64,000 bases of DNA from Litoreibacter meonggei (GTDB taxonomy: Bacteria; Pseudomonadota; Alphaproteobacteria; Rhodobacterales; Rhodobacteraceae): contig NZ_RCCE01000002.1 in assembly GCF_003663885.1 (NCBI RefSeq), positions 248,001 to 312,000 on the forward strand. Direction: 5' to 3'. This document shows positions 19,150 through 26,174 of the stretch, one piece after another. The notes under the pieces were generated by a model. That model saw only the letters and a program-made list of their open reading frames with translations. It had not been told where the DNA came from and made no database searches. The translations under genes and the position numbers were made by a program. Within the stretch, counting starts at the first letter, position 1. Each line of letters starts with the position of its first letter.

Positions 19150-20156
19150 GGATTGCCACCTACAACGTCGAATGGTTCACCTATCTGTTCGATGACGCCA
19201 ATGAGCTGATCCAGAACGGCACATGGTCGTCGCGCTACAATGTCACCAAAGCCATGCAAGCGCAGGCCTTGAGCGTCGTCTTTCATTCCATTGACGCTGA
19301 CGTTGTGATGGTGATTGAGGCTCCGGACACCTCACCCAACCGATCCGGACGTGTGGCATTGGAAAATTTTGCAGAACATTTCGGGCTACGTACCACGAAG
19401 GCGCTCATCGGGTACGACAACGACACCCAGCAGGAAATAGCCCTGCTCTATGACCCGAACGTCGTAACCGCGGTTCATGATCCTCGCGAGAGCAAGGCGG
19501 CCCCACACTTTGACAACACCTTCCAGATGGATCTCGACATTGATGCAAAACTGGACGACGTGGTTTTTTCCAAACCGCCTTTGGAAGTCGCACTGACGAC
19601 CAAGGCTGGTGCAGAGTTGCGGTTGATTGGCGCGCATCTGAAATCAAAAGCCCCGCATGGGGCGCGAAATGATGCGGATGCGATGCGGATATCCATTGCC
19701 AACCGGCGCAAACAACTAGCGCAGTGTATTTGGCTGCGCGCGCGAGTCACCGAACATCTAACCGCAGGCGACTCGGTGATCGTGCTGGGCGATTTCAACG
19801 ATGGACCAGGTCTGGACGGGTACGAAAAGCTCTTTGGGCGCTCTGGAGTGGAAATCGTGTTGGGGCAATCAGGCGATCCCGCTCAGACACTTTTTGACCC
19901 GCATGCCCACCAGATCATGACCCATCCTTTCGGTGCGCGGCCCACCACATCACGTTTCTATGTACGCCATGAAAAGCGCTATCTGAACGCCATGTTGGAC
20001 TACATCATGGTCTCGGCCGATCTGGCCGCCAGAACTCCGCAATGGCATATCTGGCACCCGTTCGATGACCCAGATTGCTGGAATACCCCAGAATTAAGGG
20101 AGGCGCTGCTCATTGCCTCCGACCACTTCCCTGTGACGCTGGACATTCAACTCTAG
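19146..20156 (+). CDS. Endonuclease/exonuclease/phosphatase family protein
   Basis: 336 aa, EEP superfamily. Catalytic blocks are seen in order: ATYNVEWF (Asn), VVMVIEAPD (Glu), LGDFNDGPG (Asp-Asn), and SDHFPVTLDI (Asp-His). No signal peptide, so cytoplasmic. Such proteins hydrolyse phosphodiesters (nucleic acid, lipid or nucleotide); the substrate is not predictable. Translationally coupled to the J-domain gene. Confidence 0.88.
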   Translation: MRIATYNVEWFTYLFDDANELIQNGTWSSRYNVTKAMQAQALSVVFHSIDADVVMVIEAPDTSPNRSGRVALENFAEHFGLRTTKALIGYDNDTQQEIALLYDPNVVTAVHDPRESKAAPHFDNTFQMDLDIDAKLDDVVFSKPPLEVALTTKAGAELRLIGAHLKSKAPHGARNDADAMRISIANRRKQLAQCIWLRARVTEHLTAGDSVIVLGDFNDGPGLDGYEKLFGRSGVEIVLGQSGDPAQTLFDPHAHQIMTHPFGARPTTSRFYVRHEKRYLNAMLDYIMVSADLAARTPQWHIWHPFDDPDCWNTPELREALLIASDHFPVTLDIQL

Positions 20157-20194
20157 GGTTTGAATTGTTGGGGCTAAGACCCCATATTCTACGT

Positions 20195-20506
20195 ATGAAG
20201 CAGGTGTTCTTGATATGCGCGGTGGCACTGGCCCCATTTTCAGCTTCGGCACAAGAGAACGAGCCGCCCTTCGGATTAGGCGACCTAGCCCCCTTGGCCG
20301 ATAACTTTCGCGATTTTTTTGATGCGTTCACCGAGGACATGATGCCCCTGATGAAGCAATTGTCCGAGAAGATGTCCGACCTAAATGCGTTTGAAGCACC
20401 GGAAGTCCTACCGAATGGCGACATTATCATCCGGCGCAAGCCGAAAGTAGAGGAAGCACCGGACGTTGAACCTAAGGTCAATCCAGATGGTAGCATCGAC
20501 CTTTAG
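20195..20506 (+). CDS. Small secreted protein of unknown function
   Basis: 103 aa starting with a Sec signal peptide (MKQVFLICAVALAPFSASAQ). The mature part is short and acidic, with a predicted amphipathic helix (FRDFFDAFTEDMMPLMKQL) and a Pro/Glu/Val tail. The ATG at 20195 is chosen because the longer frame overlaps the preceding gene. Probably periplasmic. Function not recognised. Confidence 0.7.
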   Translation: MKQVFLICAVALAPFSASAQENEPPFGLGDLAPLADNFRDFFDAFTEDMMPLMKQLSEKMSDLNAFEAPEVLPNGDIIIRRKPKVEEAPDVEPKVNPDGSIDL

Positions 20507-20586
20507 GCAGGTTTTTTTGCCCTTGGCCTGAATTTCTCTCTTGCAGCCCACGCGCACCGTCGCTAAATCACGGCTCACCAACGGAT

Positions 20587-20661
20587 GCGGGCGTAGCTCA
20601 GGGGTAGAGCATAACCTTGCCAAGGTTAGGGTCGAGAGTTCGAATCTCTTCGCCCGCTCCA
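20587..20661 (+). tRNA. tRNA-Gly (GCC)
   Basis: 75 nt with encoded CCA. Acceptor GCGGGCG/CGCCCGC, anticodon loop TTGCCAA with anticodon GCC, and the T-loop TTCGAAT. Its 3' 45 nt are the attL repeat of the island that follows. Integration restored an intact tRNA. Confidence 0.97.
20617..20661 (+). repeat. attL: 45-bp direct repeat inside tRNA-Gly
   Basis: Identical over 45 bp to 35542-35586. It begins at the anticodon loop (TTGCCAAGG) and runs to the CCA end. Typical of tyrosine-integrase targets in tRNA genes. Confidence 0.95.
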
Positions 20662-20730
20662 GTTTGGTCCAACAAAAACAGTTGGTTACGTTTAGGGTCA
20701 CCTTCGGGTGGCCCTTCGTCGTTTCAGGGA

Positions 20731-20748
20731 TTGCCAAATATTGCCAAA
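20731..20748 (+). repeat. Paired TTGCCAAA repeats next to attL
   Basis: TTGCCAAA occurs at 20731-20738 and 20741-20748. The same octamer occurs twice near attR (35420-35436), in the same orientation. Likely integrase arm-type sites; inferred from symmetry with the other end. Confidence 0.6.
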
Positions 20749-20749
20749 C

Positions 20750-21874
20750 TCATTCAGGTTTTTCTGGGATATCGAGTTCGAAAACCGTGTTCCGAAGCGA
20801 AGATTCGGGGATGTGAAGGTAGTGTGCTTCGGTCACCCGTGAGTTCGGAGAGTGGCCCACAAGCTTCTTGATCGTGCTGAGTGGCACCCCCCGCAGATAC
20901 TGATAACTGGTGAATGCCTTCCGCGCATACTTCGGGGTGAACTTCATGGGCTTCCCATACCGTTCCACCCCAGATCGTTTGACTGCTGACTTCAACGACT
21001 TGCGATAATTGTCCATCGGCTTGTTCTTACCATCACGGTTCGGGAACACCCACTCCAGGTTGGTAGATCGCTTCAACTTCAGCAAATCAGCGGCCAGACC
21101 GTCACCGAAGGCCATTTCCCGATTGGACAGTCCCGTTTTGGGCGTCTCACCATTCACAACGCCGACCTTCAGCACTTTACGGTCAAGGTCGATGGCATCC
21201 CACTTTAGCCTCTTTGCCTCACTTGGACGCAACCCAGTCTCAATCATCAACCTAGTCAGCACTGCTGGCATCTCTGGTAACTGCTGAAGAATCAGGACGA
21301 TTTCATCCTGCATGGGGACCTCTGTGTCCACGGGGACCTCATTCAGCATCGGCACCTTAGGCATGACTTCTATCAGTCGATGGTTGTGGCACCAGTTCAT
21401 CAATGCCCGCAGCTTTCGGCATTCGGTGTTGATCGTCACGGGTTTTACCTGCTCACCCAGACGATGACGCTGGTAAGCTTCGATACGTGCCGCATTTATC
21501 TTTGAGATATCTTCGTCTTTGAAGAAGCCCATCACGTGGCGCAGCCCATTCAGGTCAGTGCGCAAAGAACTCTCTTTCTTTAGACCACTCGTGACCCGAA
21601 GTTGCTGACCCTCCAACCACCTTCCAAACACATCATGCAACCCCAGCCCGCATTGGCCCTGATTCTGCATCATCTCGCCAAGCTGCAAATCCTTGTTCAT
21701 TTGCCGAGCAGCCATCATTGCTGCTGACTTTGATGGATGCCGATGCCGCCGACGCTTTTCGTTACCGTTGAAGTTTGGGGGAACATCTACGAACCAATTT
21801 CCAGTCCCCTGCCCCTTCACGACCTCAGCCCGAACCGTAAGCGCACCAACCTTTTGTGTGGTCTTCTTAGTCAT
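20750..21874 (-). CDS. int: Tyrosine-type site-specific integrase
   Basis: 374 aa. N-terminal arm-binding and SAM-like core-binding regions (about 1-185), catalytic domain about 190-360. Catalytic residues visible: Arg216 in ETGLRPSEAKRLKW, Lys246, Arg318 in TPKYARKAF, His341 in LVGHSPNSR, and Tyr352 in EAHYLHI. Box II has Lys rather than the usual His at position 315. It lies 88 bp from attL and points into it, as integrase genes of tRNA islands usually do. It should excise and integrate the island. Confidence 0.95.
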   Translation of the reverse strand: MTKKTTQKVGALTVRAEVVKGQGTGNWFVDVPPNFNGNEKRRRHRHPSKSAAMMAARQMNKDLQLGEMMQNQGQCGLGLHDVFGRWLEGQQLRVTSGLKKESSLRTDLNGLRHVMGFFKDEDISKINAARIEAYQRHRLGEQVKPVTINTECRKLRALMNWCHNHRLIEVMPKVPMLNEVPVDTEVPMQDEIVLILQQLPEMPAVLTRLMIETGLRPSEAKRLKWDAIDLDRKVLKVGVVNGETPKTGLSNREMAFGDGLAADLLKLKRSTNLEWVFPNRDGKNKPMDNYRKSLKSAVKRSGVERYGKPMKFTPKYARKAFTSYQYLRGVPLSTIKKLVGHSPNSRVTEAHYLHIPESSLRNTVFELDIPEKPE

Positions 21875-21875
21875 C

Positions 21876-22289
21876 CTAAGCCCCCTTCATCGCTTTGAGG
21901 GCAAGGTCAGCGGGGTTCTGATCCACAACGAATGGGGTTGGCGCTGAACGTTCCTTGGGACACCCACGACCTGTGCCACGCTTGGCGACATTCTTTCGCC
22001 CAGTGACATAACTTTCGATGTCCGACCGAAGATAGAGAACAGAACGACCAACACCTTCGTAGGTTGGCAGTTCATCGATAGGAATGCGCCGCAGCGTATC
22101 AACGGAACAATGCAGCAGTTCAGCAGCCTGTTTGATATGCAGGATGGTAGCTGACTGAGCCGCCAAGGCGTTGATCGCTGTGGTCAGCGCCTCTTCATCA
22201 GCCTGAGGAGGCAAAGCTGGCAATGGGCTACCCTGCTGTGCTTCAGATAGTTGACGAATGAACTCGTCAGGGTTTGTAGTGATAGGCAT
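21876..22289 (-). CDS. HTH/excisionase-like DNA-binding protein
   Basis: 137 aa. A MerR/AlpA-type HTH at about 50-95 (LHIKQAAELLHCSVDTLRRI, then VLYLRSDIESYV). Low-complexity N-terminus and basic C-terminus. It lies one base upstream of the integrase gene on the same strand, so it is probably a directionality factor or integrase regulator. An ATG at 22301 is also in frame; I prefer 22289, which has an AGGA at good distance. A perfect inverted repeat lies just upstream. Confidence 0.75.
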   Translation of the reverse strand: MPITTNPDEFIRQLSEAQQGSPLPALPPQADEEALTTAINALAAQSATILHIKQAAELLHCSVDTLRRIPIDELPTYEGVGRSVLYLRSDIESYVTGRKNVAKRGTGRGCPKERSAPTPFVVDQNPADLALKAMKGA

Positions 22290-22305
22290 GTGGGTCCTCA
22301 TGGAT

Positions 22306-22325
22306 CAAAACATCAATTTGTTTTG
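22306..22325. promoter_or_regulatory. Inverted repeat upstream of the excisionase-like gene
   Basis: CAAAACA-(6 nt)-TGTTTTG, a perfect 7-bp inverted repeat 16 bp upstream of the ATG at 22289. Probably an operator. Confidence 0.45.
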
Positions 22326-22428
22326 CCCAGGACCTCCCCGAACCTCGTAACTGTCATCGCCTCGATGACCCGATTGGCATGATAATTGGGAACGATCCTG
22401 TGAATTACAAGATGTGAGGTTTAATCAG

Positions 22429-23016
22429 CTAAGCGGTGTGCCGCAGTGCTTGATAATAACTGCTGCGCGATATCCCCAGAGATGCACAAACGTCTTTGAC
22501 AGATACTTCTGGGTCATCGTGCATCGCCTGGACCTGACGAATGATCACTGGCGTGACTTTGCGCGGTCTACCAAGCTCAACACCACGTTCCTTTAGGACA
22601 CGCAAAGAGCTTTTCGTTCGGTCCGATATCAACGATCTCTCGTACTGGGCGACCACCGAGAGAAGTGTCAGGAACATATCGGCGACCATACCTGTGCCAG
22701 TATCGATACCATCGGTGATGCTAACAAGCCTGGCACCCGCACCTTTGATTTTCTCGACAATGGTAAGCAGGTCTGATGTGGAGCGACCAAGGCGGTCAGT
22801 TCGGTAGATGTAGACGACATCGGTATCGGTAAGCTGGGCCAACAACTGGTGTAGCTTCGGTCTCTTGGTGTGGTGAAGCCCACCTGACACCTGCTCGACA
22901 AAGATGTCCCTGCGATCAAGCTGGTTGTCATTGGCCAGAAGTGCTTCGATTTGAACATCTATTCCATTGTGTTGATCCGCTGTGGATGTGCGGACATACC
23001 CGAACCGTTTCCCTAT
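22429..23016 (-). CDS. Serine recombinase (resolvase/invertase) with ATA in place of a start codon
   Basis: 195 aa if read from the ATA at 23016. Full-length resolvase/invertase: FGYVRTSTADQ with the catalytic Ser, YIYRTDRLGRSTSDL, MFLTLLSVVAQYERSLISDR, and a C-terminal HTH of the resolvase type (VKDVCASLGISRSSYYQAL). An AGGAGG lies five bases before the ATA and an in-frame TAG just upstream. The first standard start codon in frame is a GTG at 22890, which would remove the catalytic Ser. Either the ATA works poorly or the gene is silenced by a start-codon mutation. Confidence 0.75.
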   Translation of the reverse strand: MGKRFGYVRTSTADQHNGIDVQIEALLANDNQLDRRDIFVEQVSGGLHHTKRPKLHQLLAQLTDTDVVYIYRTDRLGRSTSDLLTIVEKIKGAGARLVSITDGIDTGTGMVADMFLTLLSVVAQYERSLISDRTKSSLRVLKERGVELGRPRKVTPVIIRQVQAMHDDPEVSVKDVCASLGISRSSYYQALRHTA

Positions 23017-23224
23017 GGTCGCCTCCTATGATGAACCCGCCGAACATCACTCCGCAAAAGGGTGTCCAAAAATGGACATCCCTTGTTTTCGAAATGGACG
23101 GGTTTGATGCACAGTTTGTATAGCGGGATCGGTACGATTCTTGGAGTCCCTGACCCTGTGCAAAAAACGATGGTTTGTTGGACACCTGCTTCGTCAAGGA
23201 CTGCCCCGATGGTCATTCTCACCT

Positions 23225-24259
23225 TCAGGGACCGAGTGCCCCCCGTTCCTGAGGTGGACCACGGCATCCATCGCAACCAGTCTGTTTGCGACGCGGATCA
23301 TAGACACTGCTAGAATGGTGTTTCACTACGGTTGTGGTAACGCAAGCTACGTGCAGACCATGGACACGACGATATGATATCAGAGCGGGCTTCCTCATCG
23401 GTTGCCGTCGATCCTGATGATGGTCCGTCTTTACTGCTGTTTGTGCTCGTGCCTGAGCCTCTGCCTTGGCCTCTGCCAGTGCAACGGTCAGTCGCTCCCT
23501 GAGCCACCGCCGTGGACGGTGATAGCTGTCACGTGTGTAGTCCCAGGCCACTGGATCGTTCTTTCGCAATTGGCTGAGCCGCTGCGGAGTGTGGAAGCGT
23601 CCTTGCCCGGTGCGGAGACCGCGTTCGTTCATCTCATCACAGATATCTCGATACGGCGGCATATGCCCGCGTCCATCAATGACCATCTGCTTTACAACTT
23701 TCAGCACGTCAGACTGCCGATCCTTTGCCAACTGTCTGCTCTTGGCAGCGGCCTGCTTCGACCAATTGCCGATGTCCGGCGACCCCATGGTTCCTCCGGC
23801 AGCCTGATACCGTTTAATACCAATGTAACGGGCGTTGTGTTGTGCTTTTGTGTCTTTGTGAATCTTGATGTGATCACCCGACTCGACCACTTGATCCAGG
23901 CACAAGCCTGTTGATGCATCGAAAATACGATGCCCCAGACCCTGGCGTTGAATCAGTTCAAAGATATCTGGTCGTCGGGCAATACGGTCGATGTTCGATA
24001 CCAAGATGATAGCGAATGGATTGCGCTGAAGCAGTCGAAGGCACTTGCCGAGACCTGACGCCATCCTGATCTCAGGGTCTGCAAGACCAGAAACATGTTC
24101 AGTGATGTTATCAATGCATGAGTGAGAAATACTGAAATCAGGATAAACTGATTTGATAATATCAAGCTGGCTACGATACTCTTGTTTCGATTGTTCTTTG
24201 GTGCTCACTCTTCGGTATAGAATGAAACCACATGAGGAAATCCTCGGATTGATCGCCAT
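23225..24259 (-). CDS. Large serine recombinase-like protein
   Basis: 344 aa from the ATG at 24259. N-terminal serine recombinase domain (about 10-150): FILYRRVSTKEQSKQEYRSQ with the catalytic Ser, and ILVSNIDRIARRPDIFELI with the conserved DRxxR. The middle (about 170-280) resembles the Recombinase/HTH region, and the C-terminus is Arg/Gln-rich low complexity. The frame stays open to 24403, but the added N-terminus looks non-coding. Shorter than typical large serine integrases. Probably related to a past or alternative mobilisation route. Confidence 0.7.
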   Translation of the reverse strand: MAINPRISSCGFILYRRVSTKEQSKQEYRSQLDIIKSVYPDFSISHSCIDNITEHVSGLADPEIRMASGLGKCLRLLQRNPFAIILVSNIDRIARRPDIFELIQRQGLGHRIFDASTGLCLDQVVESGDHIKIHKDTKAQHNARYIGIKRYQAAGGTMGSPDIGNWSKQAAAKSRQLAKDRQSDVLKVVKQMVIDGRGHMPPYRDICDEMNERGLRTGQGRFHTPQRLSQLRKNDPVAWDYTRDSYHRPRRWLRERLTVALAEAKAEAQARAQTAVKTDHHQDRRQPMRKPALISYRRVHGLHVACVTTTVVKHHSSSVYDPRRKQTGCDGCRGPPQERGALGP

Positions 24260-24629
24260 TGATGATACTGAGTTTTTATATGTAAAATCCGAACTAGAGG
24301 ATGAACCACAGAAGCCCTGCTCTGCTTGGCCTGGAGCCGCCACTTCCGCCGGAACAATCTGGCCATCCGGCGCTCCGGTCGATCTGCCCCAATCGTATTT
24401 CATCGAATGATCAATGCCCTTAGTTTTCGTTAGTCCGATTGAAGATAGTGAAAAAATCGCGGAGGCGGTAATTCAGCCCCCGCAGATGATGATGCTGATC
24501 ACACCATGACCTTCGGATTATGGTATTTAGTCGGACCGCTGTCTGACAGAGCCACTTGAGTCAAACAGGCAGCAAACTTCATGACTCCAAACGATGCCAT
24601 CCGCCTAAATACTAGGAGGAGGATGACCC
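24260..24629. other. Gene-free stretch in the island
   Basis: About 370 bp between the serine recombinase start and the RHH gene. It holds a leftward terminator (24451-24483) and a good AGGAGGAGG ribosome site (24614-24622) for the RHH gene. No other defendable ORF or RNA. Confidence 0.5.
24451..24483 (-). terminator. Leftward rho-independent terminator
   Basis: Minus strand: an 8-bp stem (GCGGGGGC/GCCTCCGC with one G-U pair), 9-nt loop, then a T-rich tail. It would end transcripts coming from the lipoprotein/HTH genes to its right, shielding the recombinase genes. Confidence 0.6.
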
Positions 24630-24803
24630 ATGATGAAACGCTTTTCCGTGCGGAACCTGAACGAGGATGCCATCGATATGCTGGCAGAGATCAAGGCTGA
24701 GGAACGCCGTGAACTAGGCGCGATCCTGGAAGATTGTATCAACACATATTGGCAGGACCTGTTTGGAGACGACGACGTTGATGACCTGACAGAAGCGGCG
24801 TAG
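24630..24803 (+). CDS. Small ribbon-helix-helix-like protein
   Basis: 57 aa, MMKRFSVRNLNEDAIDMLAE at the start, like the strand-helix of RHH (CopG/FitA-type) DNA-binding proteins; acidic C-terminus (GDDDVDDLTEAA). A near-perfect AGGAGGAGG ribosome site lies 8 bp upstream. No toxin gene follows it, so an orphan antitoxin or a small regulator are both possible. Confidence 0.65.
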   Translation: MMKRFSVRNLNEDAIDMLAEIKAEERRELGAILEDCINTYWQDLFGDDDVDDLTEAA

Positions 24804-24936
24804 CGGCTTTACAATGTTAGCCCACGGCTGACGTAAACATCCATGAAGGCCGGAGGTTCGATCAAGGGCTTACGTCATTGTATTCATAATTTGTGTCTTC
24901 CTAGTTTTCTACTGGTGATTGGGATAACGGAGGGGG

Positions 24937-25299
24937 TCAAAGTCCGTTGGCCCAGTCGATGCAAGCGTCCAGGCGAGTGATATCGCGGCTCTGCACGTCA
25001 CCTCGACTGATCGCACTGCCATGGTTCTGGCCCCGCCCCATCTCTCGGCGGAAGATGTTTGCATTCTCGGCGTCCCAGTTCACAGGGGCTGGGAATGAGC
25101 GAGACGCACGGTCGGCCACTCGTTGAAACGTGCCACGAGGATACCGAAGATGGCCACGTTGGATGGCCACTTCAGCGTGAGGGTAAATGCCAACGCAGTA
25201 TCCATAGAAAATCGCATCGCTCTCAGTAATGGATGGCTGACAAGCTGCTAGGCCCGTGAGTGCCGTGGCGAAGGCCGTCGCCCTGATCGTCGCTATCAA
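24937..25299 (-). CDS. Small lipoprotein of unknown function
   Basis: 120 aa. Lipoprotein signal MIATIRATAFATALTGLAAC with the lipobox LAAC at residues 17-20. The mature part is about 100 aa with two further Cys (YGYCVGIYPH, LDACIDWANG) that could pair after export. It overlaps the stop of the repressor-like gene by 4 bp, so the two are one unit. A phage-type superinfection or surface-exclusion lipoprotein is possible but not proven. Family not recognised. Confidence 0.65.
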   Translation of the reverse strand: MIATIRATAFATALTGLAACQPSITESDAIFYGYCVGIYPHAEVAIQRGHLRYPRGTFQRVADRASRSFPAPVNWDAENANIFRREMGRGQNHGSAISRGDVQSRDITRLDACIDWANGL

Positions 25300-25514
25300 C
25301 TTGTGTGCCCTCCTTTTTCTTTTTTCGGTATCTCCACCAAATCGTTCGCGCTTACCGCTCCGTCCGTTGCTACGACAATTGCAGTGAGGGTGGATCGATG
25401 TGGAAACACCCGCCCCGTCCTGATCCGAAAGACAGTGGCTGGGTTCACGCCAATTCGCTCTGCGAACGAAGCGCCCGAAATTCCATTGATCTTCAGATAC
25501 TCATCCAACTTCAT
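25296..25514 (-). CDS. Small XRE-family (CI/Cro-like) repressor
   Basis: 72 aa from the ATG at 25514 (MKLDEYLKINGISGASFAER). HTH at about 10-45 with VNPATVFRIRTGRVFPHRST as recognition region. Divergent from another HTH gene at 25645, with palindromes between them: the layout of a CI/Cro-type switch. It probably represses its own promoter and possibly the restriction operon. Confidence 0.8.
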   Translation of the reverse strand: MKLDEYLKINGISGASFAERIGVNPATVFRIRTGRVFPHRSTLTAIVVATDGAVSANDLVEIPKKEKGGHTS

Positions 25515-25515
25515 T

Positions 25516-25542
25516 GATATGCATAGTAAGCATATCATGCAT
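25516..25542. promoter_or_regulatory. Operator palindrome at the divergent HTH promoter (left)
   Basis: GATATGC-(7 nt)-GCATATC is a perfect inverted repeat at 25516-25536. It continues into GCATATCATGCAT (25530-25542), which recurs with one change at 25597-25609. It sits immediately upstream of the start of the small repressor. Confidence 0.65.
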
Positions 25543-25594
25543 GATTCGCAATATATGGAGATGAACAAATGTCATTCTGCACCTGTCACCATTC

Positions 25595-25609
25595 ATGCAT
25601 ATCGTGCAT
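25595..25609. promoter_or_regulatory. Operator palindrome at the divergent HTH promoter (right)
   Basis: ATGCA-(5 nt)-TGCAT inverted repeat; contains GCATATCGTGCAT, 12 of 13 identical to 25530-25542. It lies 36 bp upstream of the rightward HTH gene. Two like sites in a divergent region suggest cooperative repressor binding. Confidence 0.6.
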
Positions 25610-25644
25610 TATGGGTATAGCACTGGAGCAACAAAGGCCGCGAA

Positions 25645-26073
25645 ATGCTGCACAGGAAACTCAAGGAAGCGCGATTAGGTGCTGGTCTCACGATGGAGGC
25701 CGCAGCAGAGAAGCTGAGCCTCACGCAGAGCACCATCAGCCGCATCGAGGCTGGCGACACGGGTGTGACTTCACAGCGGCTCGTAGACTTGGCCTCCGCC
25801 TATGGCGTGTCACCAAGTGCTTTGCTCGATGGGTCGGTAGTGCGCAGCATGTCTGAGACGGACCTGGACCGACTGGGGATGGTGATTGAGTTTGTCGAAG
25901 CATCATTGGCTGATGCCAAACCCCGCCCACAGCCAAGCCAAATCAAGGATGTTGTGGTGACCATCTTTAAACAGGAAACCGCGATTGCTTGGGAGACCGG
26001 AGCCTCGTTCGACCCATCAAGATACCAAGACCTCGTGGCTCTTCTATTCAAGCAAAAGGGCCAAGCACGATGA
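25645..26073 (+). CDS. XRE-family HTH regulator of the restriction operon
   Basis: 142 aa. N-terminal XRE HTH (about 3-60: LKEARLGAGLTMEAAAEKLS, LTQSTISRIEAG), then a helical C-terminal part without a known domain. First gene of the rightward hsd operon and overlapping the next ORF by 4 bp. By position it acts like a controller protein that times methylase and nuclease expression, an inference. Confidence 0.8.
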   Translation: MLHRKLKEARLGAGLTMEAAAEKLSLTQSTISRIEAGDTGVTSQRLVDLASAYGVSPSALLDGSVVRSMSETDLDRLGMVIEFVEASLADAKPRPQPSQIKDVVVTIFKQETAIAWETGASFDPSRYQDLVALLFKQKGQAR

Positions 26074-26174
26074 ACGCCGTCGAGATCGAACAGGCCATCG
26101 TCCCGGCCGTTCAAGCAGAACAACCGGATGTGAATGCATCCCAAGAACAAGAATGTGAGTTTCTACCGTGGTGA
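26070..26174 (+). CDS. 34-aa ORF between the HTH gene and hsdM
   Basis: Begins with an ATG that overlaps the stop of the HTH gene (ATGA) and ends inside the GTG start of hsdM (GTGGTGA). The peptide is acidic (EIEQAIVPAVQAEQPD near the N-terminus) and has one Cys. The coupled starts and stops suggest it is translated, perhaps as a link that carries ribosomes to hsdM. No homologue recognised. Confidence 0.5.
   Translation: MNAVEIEQAIVPAVQAEQPDVNASQEQECEFLPW

Noticed and set aside
23013-23276. Leftward frame covering the gap between the two serine recombinases (MTIGAVLDEAGVQQ)
   Set aside because: Weak ribosome site, overlaps the resolvase start, and contains the palindrome region; probably chance.
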